From Natronosalvus sp042663485 (lineage in GTDB: Archaea; Halobacteriota; Halobacteria; Halobacteriales; Natrialbaceae), in NCBI GenBank assembly GCA_042663485.1, contig JBHTAF010000002.1: DNA of 64,000 bases; one strand, written 5' to 3'. The stretch's first letter is position 1, and every line of letters starts with the position of its first letter. Positions 15,360 through 24,831 of the stretch are shown piece by piece. The notes beneath the pieces are model-generated. The model was not told the DNA's origin. It worked only from the letters and a program-made list of their open reading frames with translations, and ran no database searches. The translations under genes and the position numbers were made by a program.

Positions 15360-17132
15360 ATGTTCCGTTCACTCCGTGCGGAGGTCGAGGCCGCCCTCGA
15401 GGGGGCGCTCTCTACGCTCGACCTTCCGACCGACGACCTCGGGATCGAAGAGCCACCGGAAGACGTCCCGGCCGTTCTGGCCTCGAGCGTCGCCTTCCGG
15501 CTGGCCGGCGAGATGGGGGCGGCCCCGCCACAGGTCGCGGCCCAGCTAGCCGAGGAAATCGACGTCGACGATCTCGAGTACGTCGGCCGGATCGACACCC
15601 AGGGGCCCTATCTCAACTTCCTGCCGAGCGACGCCTACTTCGCCCACACTCTCGCGGCGGGCACCGACGAGGCCTACGGCCACCTGCCCGACCGCGACAC
15701 CTCGGTCGTCGTCGAGCACACCAGCGCCAACCCCACCGGCCCGGTCCACGTCGGCCGCGCCCGCAATCCGATCGTCGGCGACGCCGTCGCGAACGTCCTC
15801 GACGCCGCCGGCTACGACGTCGAACGCCACTACTACGTCAACGACGCCGGCCGCCAGATGGCCGTCTTCACCTGGGCCTACGAGACCTTCGACGAGGACG
15901 ACCTCGATTCCGAGCCCGACCGCGACCGCATCGAGTACGACCTCGTGCGCTACTACCAGAAAGGCAACGCCTACCTCGAGGAGGCCGACGAGGACGCGGT
16001 CGAGGCGGCCGAAGCCGAAATCCAGGGGATCCTGCAGGGGCTCGAAGCGGGCGACGAGGAGACCTACGAGCGCGTCCAGACGGTAGTCGATCAGGTGCTC
16101 GGCGGAATGAAGCAGTGTCTGGCCCGTCTCCCCGCGACGTTCGACCAGTTCGTCAAGGAGACCCGGTTCATGCGCGACGGAAGCACCCAGGACCTCGCCG
16201 ACCGCCTCCAGGACACCGAGTACGCCGTCCTGGAGGAGGGGGCCTGGCAACTCGACCTCGAGGAGTGGGGCATCGAGAAGAAACTCGTCTTCATGCGTTC
16301 GGACGGCACCTCGCTGTACACGACCCGCGACCTCGCCCATCACGAGTGGAAGTTCGACAACTACGACCGCGCCGTGACGGTTCTCGGGGAGGATCACAAA
16401 CTCCAGGCGAATCAGCTTGAGGCGGCCCTAGAACTGCTCGGCAACGACACGGACGCGCTGGACTCGATTCACTTCTCGTGGGTCAACCTTCCCGGCGGTG
16501 AGGGGATGTCGACCCGCCGCGGGACGGGAGTCATGCTCGACGATTTGCTCGACGAAGCCGTCAATCGCGCCCGTGAAGAGGTCGAGAGCCGCCTGGACGA
16601 CCGCATTCGCGACGACGACCTCGACGAGGACGACGTCGAGCGCATCGCCCACCAGGTCGGCATCGGCGCGGTCCGCTACGACATCGTCTCCAAACAGCCG
16701 ACGAAGGGGATTACCTTCGAGTGGGACCAGGCGCTCGACTTCGAGGCGCAGTCAGCCCCCTACGTGCAATACGTCCACGCGCGCTGTTGTGGGATCCTGG
16801 ACGAGGCCGGTGTCGGCGTCGGTGGCGAGTTCGAAACTGACGTGGACGCCGACCTGCTCACCACGGACGCCGAACGCGACCTCCTCGAGACCATCGCTCG
16901 CTTCCCGGCCGTCGTCGAGGAAGCCGCCGACGACCTCGAGCCCCACCAGGTGGCGACTTTCACCCGCGAGTTCGCCGAGGCGTTCAACGCCTTCTACCGC
17001 GAGTGTCCGGTGCTCGCCGACGACGTCGAACCCGACGTGCGCGAGGCGCGCCTGGCGCTGGTCGCCGCCTCGAGACACACGATGGCCAATGCGCTGTCCG
17101 TGCTCGGGGTCGAGGCACCGGAGTCGATGTGA
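15360..17132 (+). CDS. argS: Arginyl-tRNA synthetase
   Basis: A 590-residue class I synthetase. It has the N-terminal Add1 domain, the HIGH-type motif in HTSANPTGPVHVGRARN (near residue 120), and the KMSK-equivalent in GGEGMSTRRGTG (near residue 382). The anticodon-binding helical domain ends at LSVLGVEAPESM, close to the usual C terminus. It charges tRNA-Arg with arginine using ATP. It is a stand-alone gene with a short leader. Confidence 0.97.
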   Translation: MFRSLRAEVEAALEGALSTLDLPTDDLGIEEPPEDVPAVLASSVAFRLAGEMGAAPPQVAAQLAEEIDVDDLEYVGRIDTQGPYLNFLPSDAYFAHTLAAGTDEAYGHLPDRDTSVVVEHTSANPTGPVHVGRARNPIVGDAVANVLDAAGYDVERHYYVNDAGRQMAVFTWAYETFDEDDLDSEPDRDRIEYDLVRYYQKGNAYLEEADEDAVEAAEAEIQGILQGLEAGDEETYERVQTVVDQVLGGMKQCLARLPATFDQFVKETRFMRDGSTQDLADRLQDTEYAVLEEGAWQLDLEEWGIEKKLVFMRSDGTSLYTTRDLAHHEWKFDNYDRAVTVLGEDHKLQANQLEAALELLGNDTDALDSIHFSWVNLPGGEGMSTRRGTGVMLDDLLDEAVNRAREEVESRLDDRIRDDDLDEDDVERIAHQVGIGAVRYDIVSKQPTKGITFEWDQALDFEAQSAPYVQYVHARCCGILDEAGVGVGGEFETDVDADLLTTDAERDLLETIARFPAVVEEAADDLEPHQVATFTREFAEAFNAFYRECPVLADDVEPDVREARLALVAASRHTMANALSVLGVEAPESM

Positions 17133-17265
17133 GTTGGACGCGTACTCCTCAATTAGAGACAGCGTGATTCCGGTCGTTCGGGCGGCGTGATCCCGGTCGC
17201 CCGGTCAGAGTGAATTCGTAGCACACGACGGCGACGTTGAAGTACGTAGTCCGCGAGTGACGCGT

Positions 17266-17799
17266 ATGCCCGGAGCCGTATTCCTCGAGGGAGAGCACGT
17301 CGAACTGCGAACCGTCGAACTCGAGGACGCAAAATTCTTACAGGGACTGATCAACGACCCGGCCGTCCGGACGAGCCTGTTCGCCCACCGTCCCATCGCC
17401 GGCCACCAGGAGCGCGAGTGGATCGAATCGATTGGCGAAGACGACGCGGTCAAGCTCCTGATCTGCGTGGACGGCGAGGCCGTCGGCATCGTCACCCTCG
17501 AACCGCCGAACGACGTCTGGGGCTGTGCCGAAATCGCGTACATGGTCGCCCCGGCCGAGTGGGGCAACGGCTACGCCACCGACGCGGTCGAGGCCCTCTG
17601 CGGGTACGCGTTCACTGAACGACGGCTCAACAAGGTGTACGCGAGCGTCTACGCGACGAACAGGGCCTCGGCGCGCGTGCTCGAGAAGGCGGGGTTCCAG
17701 AAGGAAGGCGAGTTGCGCCGAGAGGCGTTCGTCGAGGGTGAGTACGTGGACCTCCTTCGGTACGGGTTGCTGGCGGAGGAGTGGACGGACGGCAGGTAA
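17266..17799 (+). CDS. GNAT N-acetyltransferase, RimJ/RimL type
   Basis: A 177-residue protein with the acetyl-CoA-binding fold: AEIAYMVAPAEWGNGYATDA (motif A, with the pyrophosphate-binding loop) and NRASARVLEKAGFQKEGELR (motif B). This subclass acetylates protein N termini or small amines; the substrate cannot be read from the sequence. ATG at 17266 is chosen because the family usually begins close to FLEGEHVELRTVE. It ends 16 bp before a convergent ion-transport-related gene. Confidence 0.9.
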   Translation: MPGAVFLEGEHVELRTVELEDAKFLQGLINDPAVRTSLFAHRPIAGHQEREWIESIGEDDAVKLLICVDGEAVGIVTLEPPNDVWGCAEIAYMVAPAEWGNGYATDAVEALCGYAFTERRLNKVYASVYATNRASARVLEKAGFQKEGELRREAFVEGEYVDLLRYGLLAEEWTDGR

Positions 17800-17814
17800 G
17801 GTCGGAAAAACGGA

Positions 17815-19023
17815 TCAGGCTCGAGCCAGGTCCTCGAACGCCGCCGCCGACGTCCTGGTCCCCTTCGCGATCAACACGTCGCCCGCCTGGAGGCTCGCGT
17901 CGGCGTCCCCGACCAGCAACCAGCCGTCCTCGGGCCGGCGGATGGCGATGATCGACATGGTCGACTCAGTGTCGGGCATCCCGTCGACGATCGACTGGCC
18001 GTCGAGCTGGCTCCCCGGCTCGACCTCGAGGCGGGTGATGATTTCGTCGCTCTCCTCGACGGCCATCTGTACGACCGGGTGGACGTCGATCTCGCGAAAG
18101 ACGCCCTCGGTGATGTCGACGGCGGCGTCGCTGATGACCTCCGTCGCCTTGCTCAGGTGGATCAGCCCGCGCAGTCGCACCGGATCCGACGCGTCGGCGG
18201 CCGCCCGCAGCGCCCACGCCTCGAACCGCGACTCGAGCGCGTCGACCTCGACCTCGAGGTTCTGGACCTCCTCGGCCAGCCCGTCGCTGTCGAAGAGGAC
18301 GCTGCTGTAGGCCAGGTCGACGGCCAGCTCCGAGAGGTTCTTCATGTGGACGATGGCGTCGACGGCCCGCTCGAGGTCGGGCAGGTCGGGCGTCGCGGCG
18401 ACCGGGGGCTCGTGGGGCGTGCCGGTCATGGCCTCACAGACCTCCTCGATTCCGGCGTCGGGACCGCGCATGAACGCAACGTCAGCGGCTTCGACCGTCG
18501 TCTGGGGACCGGGGTTGAGAATCCACTTGTCGCCACGCCGGAGCGCGATGATCCGGACGCCCGTCTCGGACTCGAGGTTGATGTTTTCGAGGGTTCGCCC
18601 GGCGTAGGCCGAGTCGTCGTCGACGACCTCGCGGACGAGCGTCTCGACGGCCTCGGGGAGCGCCGCGCGCATCGCCTCCGGGAGCCCGATGTCCTCGAGG
18701 ACGACCTTCGCGATGTCGCCGGCGGCGTCGCTGATCTGGTCGGCCGCGGCCACGATGCCGAGCACCGGCGCGAGCTGTTCGGCGTCGTCCGGGTTCCGGG
18801 CCGCCATCATGAGACTCATTCGTCCGCGCATCTCGAGGCGGTCCATACGCGACTCGAGGCGCAGGACCTCGCGTGCGAGGTCCTCGTTCCGGTGGAGCAC
18901 GGCGGAGTACGCGAGGTCGATCAGTAGTTCGGCCGTGTCTTTCATCTCGATCAACACGTCCTTGACGCTGATCGGCTCGTACTCGATGGGCGTCGACGGC
19001 GCCTCGTCCGCGAGCGGGTCCAT
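17815..19023 (-). CDS. Twin PhoU / TrkA-C domain protein, probable potassium transport regulator
   Basis: A 402-residue soluble protein built from an internal duplication. Each half has a PhoU-like helical domain (KDTAELLIDLAYSAVLHRNE and MKNLSELAVDLAYSSVLFDS) followed by a TrkA-C (RCK_C) domain (ESETGVRIIALRRGDKWILN and ESTMSIIAIRRPEDGWLLVG). TrkA-C domains bind small ligands such as cyclic di-AMP and gate potassium channels or transporters. No membrane segments or Rossmann domain are present, so it would act as a partner protein. The start could also be 19035. Confidence 0.85.
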   Translation of the reverse strand: MDPLADEAPSTPIEYEPISVKDVLIEMKDTAELLIDLAYSAVLHRNEDLAREVLRLESRMDRLEMRGRMSLMMAARNPDDAEQLAPVLGIVAAADQISDAAGDIAKVVLEDIGLPEAMRAALPEAVETLVREVVDDDSAYAGRTLENINLESETGVRIIALRRGDKWILNPGPQTTVEAADVAFMRGPDAGIEEVCEAMTGTPHEPPVAATPDLPDLERAVDAIVHMKNLSELAVDLAYSSVLFDSDGLAEEVQNLEVEVDALESRFEAWALRAAADASDPVRLRGLIHLSKATEVISDAAVDITEGVFREIDVHPVVQMAVEESDEIITRLEVEPGSQLDGQSIVDGMPDTESTMSIIAIRRPEDGWLLVGDADASLQAGDVLIAKGTRTSAAAFEDLARA

Positions 19024-19267
19024 ACCCGAACTCACCCACCGCGTGGAAAAAAGCGTTTCCCGCCCGCAGTCGCGGCGGTCGGCTATGACTGAAACGCGAT
19101 CGATGGCTCGAGCGTCCGAGTGAGTGGTTTCGCCGACTCTCGAGGAACGGATCGAGGCGGTCCGAACGCCACTCGTCGCTCAGTCGTGTCCTATCTATCG
19201 GGGTGACTTTCAATGGCAGGCACTGGAAAGCGGTTCGCTATTCGGCCCCGAGGTGGTACGAGAGAAC

Positions 19268-19639
19268 ATGCGAGGAAGACAAACGTCCGTCCGATCCGAA
19301 GACGAATCGAGGTCCTGGCTCGATCGAGTACGGCGGCGGTCGGCGACGGAGCCACCGGAGGACTCGAGCGGCCGATCCGGCTGGCGGCGGTGGAACTCCA
19401 TGCGGCCAGGGCAGGACGAGCGAGGAAGCTGGTTCGGTCGCCGGAGTGCGGAATCAGAGACGGTCGACGACGAGTCGGGCAGCTGGCTGAGCCGGGCGCG
19501 GGCGAAGTACGGTCTCGGCACCCTGCTCGTCGCCGCCGGGGTCGTCCTCGTTCTCTTCCCGGAGCCCATCACCTCGACGGTAGGCATGATAATGGTCGGG
19601 GCCGGAGTCCTCCTCTGGCTCGCCGGCCTGGTCAGGTGA
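19268..19639 (+). CDS. Small membrane protein with charged N terminus
   Basis: A 123-residue protein. Residues 1-80 are rich in arginine, serine and glutamate with a repeated W-containing pattern (ESRSWLDRVRRR, ERGSWFGRR, ESGSWLSRARAK). Residues 82-122 form two hydrophobic helices (LGTLLVAAGVVLVLFPEPI and GMIMVGAGVLLWLAGLV). The three GSWL/F-x-R repeats are clear. No family is recognised. ATG 19268 is the first plausible start; the frame is open to 19124. Confidence 0.62.
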   Translation: MRGRQTSVRSEDESRSWLDRVRRRSATEPPEDSSGRSGWRRWNSMRPGQDERGSWFGRRSAESETVDDESGSWLSRARAKYGLGTLLVAAGVVLVLFPEPITSTVGMIMVGAGVLLWLAGLVR

Positions 19640-19935
19640 ACAGGTCGCTAACCCAAGACTCGCGGGGAACGGCCCTCGAGTGACGTTGCAATCATCAGTT
19701 CTTTTCGAACGACGAACGGTGCCTGAAGACTGTCGGTCGGAGAGCGCCGAGCACGAGACAGTCTGTCTTCCGTGGGCACCTCGGCCTCGAGTCGGCTGGA
19801 GGCTCGAGGCGACTGACGCTGGAAACGGCCAAAGGCTCGAGTCGGCTCACACATACACGGGAGACGGAAAGTCGACTGTCTCACCGTCACACACATCCGA
19901 CACGGTTTTTGCCGGGGGGTGGGAATCGACGCCCA
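19640..19935. other. Intergenic stretch, no gene seen
   Basis: About 300 bp before serS. It holds three CTCGAG sites within a short GAGTCGGCT-containing repeat-like stretch (about 19785-19850) and a TATA-like GTTTTTGCC before serS. No supported coding frame. Confidence 0.5.
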
Positions 19936-21315
19936 ATGCTCGACCGGACGATCCTGCGCGAGGACCCCGAGGCGGTCCGCACGGCCCTCGAGAACCGAGG
20001 GACCGACGTCGACCTCGAGGCAATCCTGGAGGCCGACGAGGAGTGGCGCGACCTGAAAGCCCGCGGTGACGACCTTCGCCACCAGCGAAACGAGGTGAGT
20101 TCGAAAATCGGCGAACTGAAACAGGCCGGCGAGGACGAGGCAGCCGAGAAGGCCATCGAGCGCTCGCAGTCGCTCAAGACCGAGATCGAGGAAGTCGAGA
20201 ACCGGGCGACCGAACTCGAGGCCGACCTCGAGAAGCGCATGCTCGAGTTACCGCAGATTCCCGACGAGAGCGTCCCAGTCGGCGCGGACGATGGCGAGAA
20301 CGTCGAGCGCCGCCGGTGGGGGTTCGACGACCTGCGCGACCTGCCCGCGGAGGTGACACCCCACTACGACCTCGGCGAGGATCTGGACGTCATCGACGAA
20401 GCCCGAGCAGCGAAGACCACCGGCGCCGGCTTTTACTTCCTCAAGGGCGACGGCGCCCGCCTCGAGCACGCGCTGATCCAGTTCATGCTAGAGATCCACC
20501 GCGAGCAGGGATACGTCGACCTCCTGCCGCCGGTCCCGGTCTCGAGCGAATCGATGCGGGGGACGGGCCAGTTCCCCAAGTTCGTCGACGACGCCTACCG
20601 ACTCGGCGGCAGCAACGAGGACGCGTACGAGGACGAGGACCTCTGGCTCTGCCCGACCGCTGAGGTCTCCGTCACCAACATGTACGCCGACGAGATCCTC
20701 CTGAAGGACGACCTGCCGCTGAAACACCAGGCGGTCACCCCCAACTTCCGGCGGGAAGCCGGCGAACACGGCACCGAGACCCGCGGCATCGTTCGCGTTC
20801 ACCAATTCAACAAGGTCGAGTTGGTCAACTTCGTCGAACCCGAGACGAGTTACGACCGCCTCGAGGCCCTGCTGGGCGAGGCCGAGGAAGTCCTCGAGCG
20901 ACTGGAACTCCCCTACCGCATCCTGGAACTCTGCACCGGCGACCTGACGTTCGCGAGCGCGAAGACCTACGACATCGAGGTCTGGGCTCCCGGCGACGAC
21001 ATGGACGACGGTCCCGAGGAGGGAGGCCGGTGGCTCGAGGTCTCGAGCGCGTCGAACTTCGAGGACTTCCAGGCCCGTCGTGCCGGTCTGCGCTACCGAC
21101 CCGAGCGCCACGAGTCGGCCGAATATCTCCATACGCTCAACGCCTCGGGGCTGGCGCTGCCGCGCGTGATGGTGGCGATCCTCGAGTACTACCAGAACGA
21201 GGACGGCACCGTCACCGTCCCGGAGGCGCTCCGGCCGTACATGGGTGGCCAGGAGATCATCGAGGGCCACGAGAAAGTGGGCGAGAGCGCGCTGGGCGCG
21301 GGCGAACGAGAGTAG
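19936..21315 (+). CDS. serS: Seryl-tRNA synthetase
   Basis: A 459-residue class II synthetase of the common (bacterial-like) type. It has the N-terminal coiled-coil arm (LKARGDDLRHQRNEVSSKIG, about residues 30-105) that holds the long variable arm of tRNA-Ser. Motif 2 is FRREAGEHGTETRGIVRVHQ near residue 275 and motif 3 is GLALPRVMVAILEYYQNEDG near residue 405. ATG 19936 is preferred because MLDRTILREDPE is the usual N terminus and a TATA-like sequence lies about 25 bp upstream. Confidence 0.97.
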   Translation: MLDRTILREDPEAVRTALENRGTDVDLEAILEADEEWRDLKARGDDLRHQRNEVSSKIGELKQAGEDEAAEKAIERSQSLKTEIEEVENRATELEADLEKRMLELPQIPDESVPVGADDGENVERRRWGFDDLRDLPAEVTPHYDLGEDLDVIDEARAAKTTGAGFYFLKGDGARLEHALIQFMLEIHREQGYVDLLPPVPVSSESMRGTGQFPKFVDDAYRLGGSNEDAYEDEDLWLCPTAEVSVTNMYADEILLKDDLPLKHQAVTPNFRREAGEHGTETRGIVRVHQFNKVELVNFVEPETSYDRLEALLGEAEEVLERLELPYRILELCTGDLTFASAKTYDIEVWAPGDDMDDGPEEGGRWLEVSSASNFEDFQARRAGLRYRPERHESAEYLHTLNASGLALPRVMVAILEYYQNEDGTVTVPEALRPYMGGQEIIEGHEKVGESALGAGERE

Positions 21316-21337
21316 AATCGGGTTCGAGGCTTCGTTT

Positions 21338-22243
21338 TCAACAGGACCGCGAGTCGACGCTCGTCTCGAGCACGTCCAGGTCGTCGTCCAGCCGGACGGT
21401 CATCACGTCCTCGCCGGCGGGCATCCGGACCTCGAGTCGATACGGGTCGCGAGCCACGACGCGGGTGAACTCGTCGCTGACACACCACGGGAGCGTCCAG
21501 TAGGGTCGCTCGTCGAGGTTGATCCCGCGCTCGCGGTGGAAGGTCACGACCGCGGAGTGATCGAGCAGGCGGAGGCCGGCAGCCGAACAGAGGGTGTGCC
21601 CGCACTGGACGCACTCGTGGTCGACGCGAACGTCGACGCCGAGACAGCACGCGCCTTCCTCGACGACGTGCGTTTCCATACGGCCGCTGCACTCCGGACA
21701 GACGCCGTCGGCGGCCAGACAGTGGAGGTGACGCACCCGGTTGTCGAACGCCTCAGCGACCTCCTCGTGGGTCCGGTCGGCCAGCCCACCCGGCGGGAAC
21801 GAGTACTCGCCGTGGCGCTGGCCGCAGTCGGCACACTCGATGGCCAGTCGTTCGTCCTCGTAGACGCCCTGGAGCGGGCCGCCGCAGGTGACGCAACCGC
21901 CCTGTACGGGGAACGGCTCGAGGTCGGGGTGTTCGTTGAACGTGCCGGCGATCACAGATCTAACGACCTTCTCGCCGGCGTGTTTGAAGTCGTAGCCCCC
22001 TTCTCGCTGGACCACGAACTGGCCCGAGAGCTTCTGGAGATGGTAGTTGAACTGCGCCGAGTCCCGCATGTCGACGGCCCGGCGGAGGTCCGAAAACGAC
22101 ACCGGGCGTTCGTCGGCGGCCCACAGCGCCTCGAGGATCGAGAGGCGCGTCTCGTTGCCGATGAGGGCGAAGGCCTCAGCCGGTCCGAGACAGTCCGTGC
22201 ACTCGAGGATCGTGGAGTCGCTCGAGACCTCGGGTTTGCTCAT
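21338..22243 (-). CDS. ArsR-type winged-helix regulator with zinc-ribbon C terminus
   Basis: A 301-residue protein. Residues 20-95 form a winged helix (ALIGNETRLSILEALWAADE, then SAQFNYHLQKLSGQFVVQ). The remainder carries several cysteine pairs: CVTCGG, CADCG, CPECSG and CVQCG, which should bind zinc. This combination is a common haloarchaeal one-component regulator family of unknown ligand. It is convergent with serS (22 bp between the stops). A CTTTAGTCG box on the minus strand lies about 25-33 bp before the ATG. Confidence 0.85.
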   Translation of the reverse strand: MSKPEVSSDSTILECTDCLGPAEAFALIGNETRLSILEALWAADERPVSFSDLRRAVDMRDSAQFNYHLQKLSGQFVVQREGGYDFKHAGEKVVRSVIAGTFNEHPDLEPFPVQGGCVTCGGPLQGVYEDERLAIECADCGQRHGEYSFPPGGLADRTHEEVAEAFDNRVRHLHCLAADGVCPECSGRMETHVVEEGACCLGVDVRVDHECVQCGHTLCSAAGLRLLDHSAVVTFHRERGINLDERPYWTLPWCVSDEFTRVVARDPYRLEVRMPAGEDVMTVRLDDDLDVLETSVDSRSC

Positions 22244-22627
22244 ATCGGATGATCGACCAGGAACGACTAAAGCGTTCGCTGAATTCGGTTTTTGTAAGTT
22301 ATCTGATGGTTATCGCCACCGTGCTCGTTGGACCTGCTGTGCCTGCCGTGCTCGTCGTGCCCGTCGCTCCGACCATGCCCACCGCATCTGCCGCGCCTAC
22401 CACTCCTAGCGCACTCGTCGCTCCCGAATGCACCTCCCTCGAGCAATCGAACCGAACGCGAGCCGCTCGAGCGGTGTCGAGGTATCGGGTCGCGCAATAG
22501 CCATCGCTCGAGGCGCAATAGCCATCGCACGACGAGGCGAGGCTGGCAGGGACTGGCGCACGCACCTGCAGAACAGTAGGTTTATCAATCGCAGGGCGGA
22601 AGCCCTAGTAGAATTACTTACCGTCTT
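22244..22627. other. Intergenic region upstream of aIF2 gamma
   Basis: About 380 bp with no convincing gene. It holds a low-complexity stretch rich in GCTCGT/GCC-like triplets (about 22320-22430), a 21-bp tandem repeat (22492-22528), and near 22580 a TTTATCAA that may be the TATA box of the aIF2 gamma operon with a short leader. Confidence 0.5.
22492..22528 (+). repeat. 21-bp tandem repeat, nearly two units
   Basis: GCGCAATAGCCATCGC is repeated exactly at 22492-22507 and 22513-22528, period 21 bp. Confidence 0.7.
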
Positions 22628-23860
22628 ATGGCAGGAAATGGACAACCGGAGGTGAACATCGGACTCGTCGGCCACGTCGATCACGGCAAGACGACGCTGG
22701 TGCAGGCCCTGAGCGGCTCGTGGACCGACCAGCACTCAGAGGAGATGAAACGCGGTATCTCCATCAGGCTGGGCTACGCGGACGCGACGTTCCGTCGCTG
22801 TCCCGGGGTCGACGAACCCGAGTGTTTCACCGTCGAAGAGGAGTGTCCGGACGGCTCCGAAAGCGAGCCCGTCCGGACCGTGTCGTTCGTCGACGCCCCG
22901 GGGCACGAGACCCTGATGGCGACGATGCTGTCGGGCGCCTCGCTGATGGACGGTGCCGTGCTCGTCGTCTCGGCCTCCGAGCCCGTGCCACAGCCCCAGA
23001 CCGAAGAGCACCTGATGGCGCTGGACATCATCGGCATCGAGAACATCGTCATCGCCCAGAACAAGGTCGATCTGGTCGACGCCGAAACCGCCCGTGACAA
23101 CTACCAGCAAATCAAGGACTTCGTCGAGGGGACGGTCGCTGAGGACGCTCCCATCGTCCCCATCTCCGCCGGCCAGGAGGTCAACATCGACTATCTCATC
23201 GGCGCGATCGAGGACGAGATTCCGACGCCCGAGCGCGACCCCGACGTCGACCCCCGGATGCACGTCGCCCGGAGCTTCGACATCAACAAACCCGGGACGA
23301 CCTACGAGAACATCACCGGCGGTGTCCTCGGCGGCAGTCTCGTCGCCGGGCAGCTCGACGTCGGCGACGAACTCGAGGTCCGTCCCGGCCGACAGGTCGA
23401 GGAGGGCGGCCAGTCCGAGTACGTCCCGATCGAGACGACGGTCCGCTCGCTGCAGGCGGCCGGACAGTCCGTCGACACGGCGACGCCGGGCGGCCTGCTC
23501 GGCGTCGGCACCGGACTGGACCCGTCGCTGACGAAGGGCGACGCCCTCGCGGGCCGCATCGCCGGTCCACCAGGGTCGCTCCCGCCGACCTGGGAGCAGT
23601 TCACCATGAGCGTCGACCTGCTCGAGCGCGTCGTCGGCGCCGAGGGGAGCGAGACCATCGACCCGATCAGCACGGGCGAGCCGCTGATGATGACCGTCGG
23701 TACCTCGACGACCGTCGGCGCCGTCACCAGCGCTCGCGAGGGCGAGTGCGAGGTCAACCTCCAGCGCCCCGTCTGTGCCGAACCCGGCGCGAAAATCGCC
23801 ATCAATCGCCGGATCGGCGCTCGCTGGCGCCTGATCGGCCTCGGCACGCTCCAGGAATAG
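22628..23860 (+). CDS. eif2g: Translation initiation factor aIF2, gamma subunit
   Basis: A 410-residue GTPase. It has GHVDHGKTT (P loop, residues 15-23), a cysteine knuckle (RRCPGVDEPECF, then EEECPDGS), DAPGHET and AQNKVDLVD, followed by two beta-barrel domains (GGVLGGSLVAGQLDVGDELE). The gamma subunit binds methionylated initiator tRNA and GTP and carries them to the 30S subunit. It heads a run of genes on the same strand (PIN, rpo7, spt4, DPCK) that is conserved in archaea. Confidence 0.97.
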   Translation: MAGNGQPEVNIGLVGHVDHGKTTLVQALSGSWTDQHSEEMKRGISIRLGYADATFRRCPGVDEPECFTVEEECPDGSESEPVRTVSFVDAPGHETLMATMLSGASLMDGAVLVVSASEPVPQPQTEEHLMALDIIGIENIVIAQNKVDLVDAETARDNYQQIKDFVEGTVAEDAPIVPISAGQEVNIDYLIGAIEDEIPTPERDPDVDPRMHVARSFDINKPGTTYENITGGVLGGSLVAGQLDVGDELEVRPGRQVEEGGQSEYVPIETTVRSLQAAGQSVDTATPGGLLGVGTGLDPSLTKGDALAGRIAGPPGSLPPTWEQFTMSVDLLERVVGAEGSETIDPISTGEPLMMTVGTSTTVGAVTSAREGECEVNLQRPVCAEPGAKIAINRRIGARWRLIGLGTLQE

Positions 23861-23869
23861 TCCGGAGAG

Positions 23870-24256
23870 ATGACCACGACGGTAGTCCTCGACACGAGCG
23901 CGCTCATGATGCCGGTCGAACTCGACGTGCGTCTGTTCGACGAACTCGACCGGGTCGTCGGCTCGTACGAACCGACGACGCCCCAGCCGGTTCTCGAGGA
24001 ACTCAGGCGCCTGTCCGAGCGAGGCGGCGAGGAAGGCACCGCGGCGACGGTCGGTCACGACCTCGCGACCGAGCGCTGTCTCGTAGTCGACACCGAGGAA
24101 TCGTACGCCGACGACGCGCTGGTCGAACTCGCTCGCGAAGGTGTCGCCGACTACGTCGTCACGAACGACCTCGCGCTTCGCGACCGGGTCCTCGAGGCGG
24201 GGATACCGGTAATTGCATTACGCGGGAGAAACAAGTTAGCAACCACTCAACCATAG
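23870..24256 (+). CDS. PIN-domain nuclease, Fcf1/Utp24-like
   Basis: A 128-residue single PIN domain. The acidic residues are in VVLDTSALMMPVE (Asp8), a central glutamate in VLEELRRLSERG, and DYVVTNDLALRDRV. In archaea this gene regularly sits between aIF2 gamma and Rpo7; related eukaryotic Fcf1/Utp24 proteins cut pre-18S rRNA, so a role in rRNA processing is likely. It lies 9 bp after aIF2 gamma and its stop codon touches the rpo7 start. Confidence 0.88.
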   Translation: MTTTVVLDTSALMMPVELDVRLFDELDRVVGSYEPTTPQPVLEELRRLSERGGEEGTAATVGHDLATERCLVVDTEESYADDALVELAREGVADYVVTNDLALRDRVLEAGIPVIALRGRNKLATTQP

Positions 24257-24829
24257 ATGTACAAACGGGTCAAACTAAAGGATACAGTAGAAGTGCCCCC
24301 GGAAGCCCTCGGCGACGTCTCGCCGGGGCTCGTGAAGCAACTGCTCCAGGACAAACTCGAGGGACGCATGGACGAGGAGGTCGGCAGCGTCGTCTCCATC
24401 ACCGAGGTCCACGACATCGGTGAAGGGACGGTCCTGCCCAACCGCCCCGGCGTCTACTACGAGGCGGAGTTCGACGCGGTCACCTTCGATCCGCAGATGC
24501 AGGAGGTCGTCGACGGGACCATCGTCGAGGTCGTCGAGTTCGGCGCCTTCGTCGGCATCGGCCCCGTGGACGGACTGCTCCACGTCTCCCAGATCTCCGA
24601 CGAGTACCTCGCGTTCGATCGGGAAAATCAGCGACTGGCCTCGAGCGAGTCCGATCGGGCCATCGGCGTCGACGACGCCGTCCGGGCGCGCATCGTGACG
24701 AAGAGCATCGACGAACGTAACCCGCGCGACTCGAAGATCGGTCTCACGGCCAAACAGCCCGGCCTGGGCAAACACGGCTGGCTGACCGAGGAGTTCGAGC
24801 AGCGCGAAGAAGTAACGGCGGGTGAATAA
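24257..24829 (+). CDS. rpo7: DNA-directed RNA polymerase subunit Rpo7 (E')
   Basis: A 190-residue protein. The N-terminal domain (MYKRVKLKDTVEVPPEALGD) contacts the polymerase core; the C-terminal S1/OB domain (VVDGTIVEVVEFGAFVGIG, then DGLLHVSQISDEYL) binds the emerging RNA. With Rpo4 it forms the stalk that helps open promoters and terminate transcription. The ATG follows the upstream stop codon with no gap, so translation is coupled. Confidence 0.96.
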   Translation: MYKRVKLKDTVEVPPEALGDVSPGLVKQLLQDKLEGRMDEEVGSVVSITEVHDIGEGTVLPNRPGVYYEAEFDAVTFDPQMQEVVDGTIVEVVEFGAFVGIGPVDGLLHVSQISDEYLAFDRENQRLASSESDRAIGVDDAVRARIVTKSIDERNPRDSKIGLTAKQPGLGKHGWLTEEFEQREEVTAGE

Positions 24830-24831
24830 TC

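Noticed and set aside
22249..22500. 83-codon plus-strand frame before aIF2 gamma
   Set aside because: Low-complexity proline- and alanine-rich translation with frames open on both strands, and no promoter spacing that fits.
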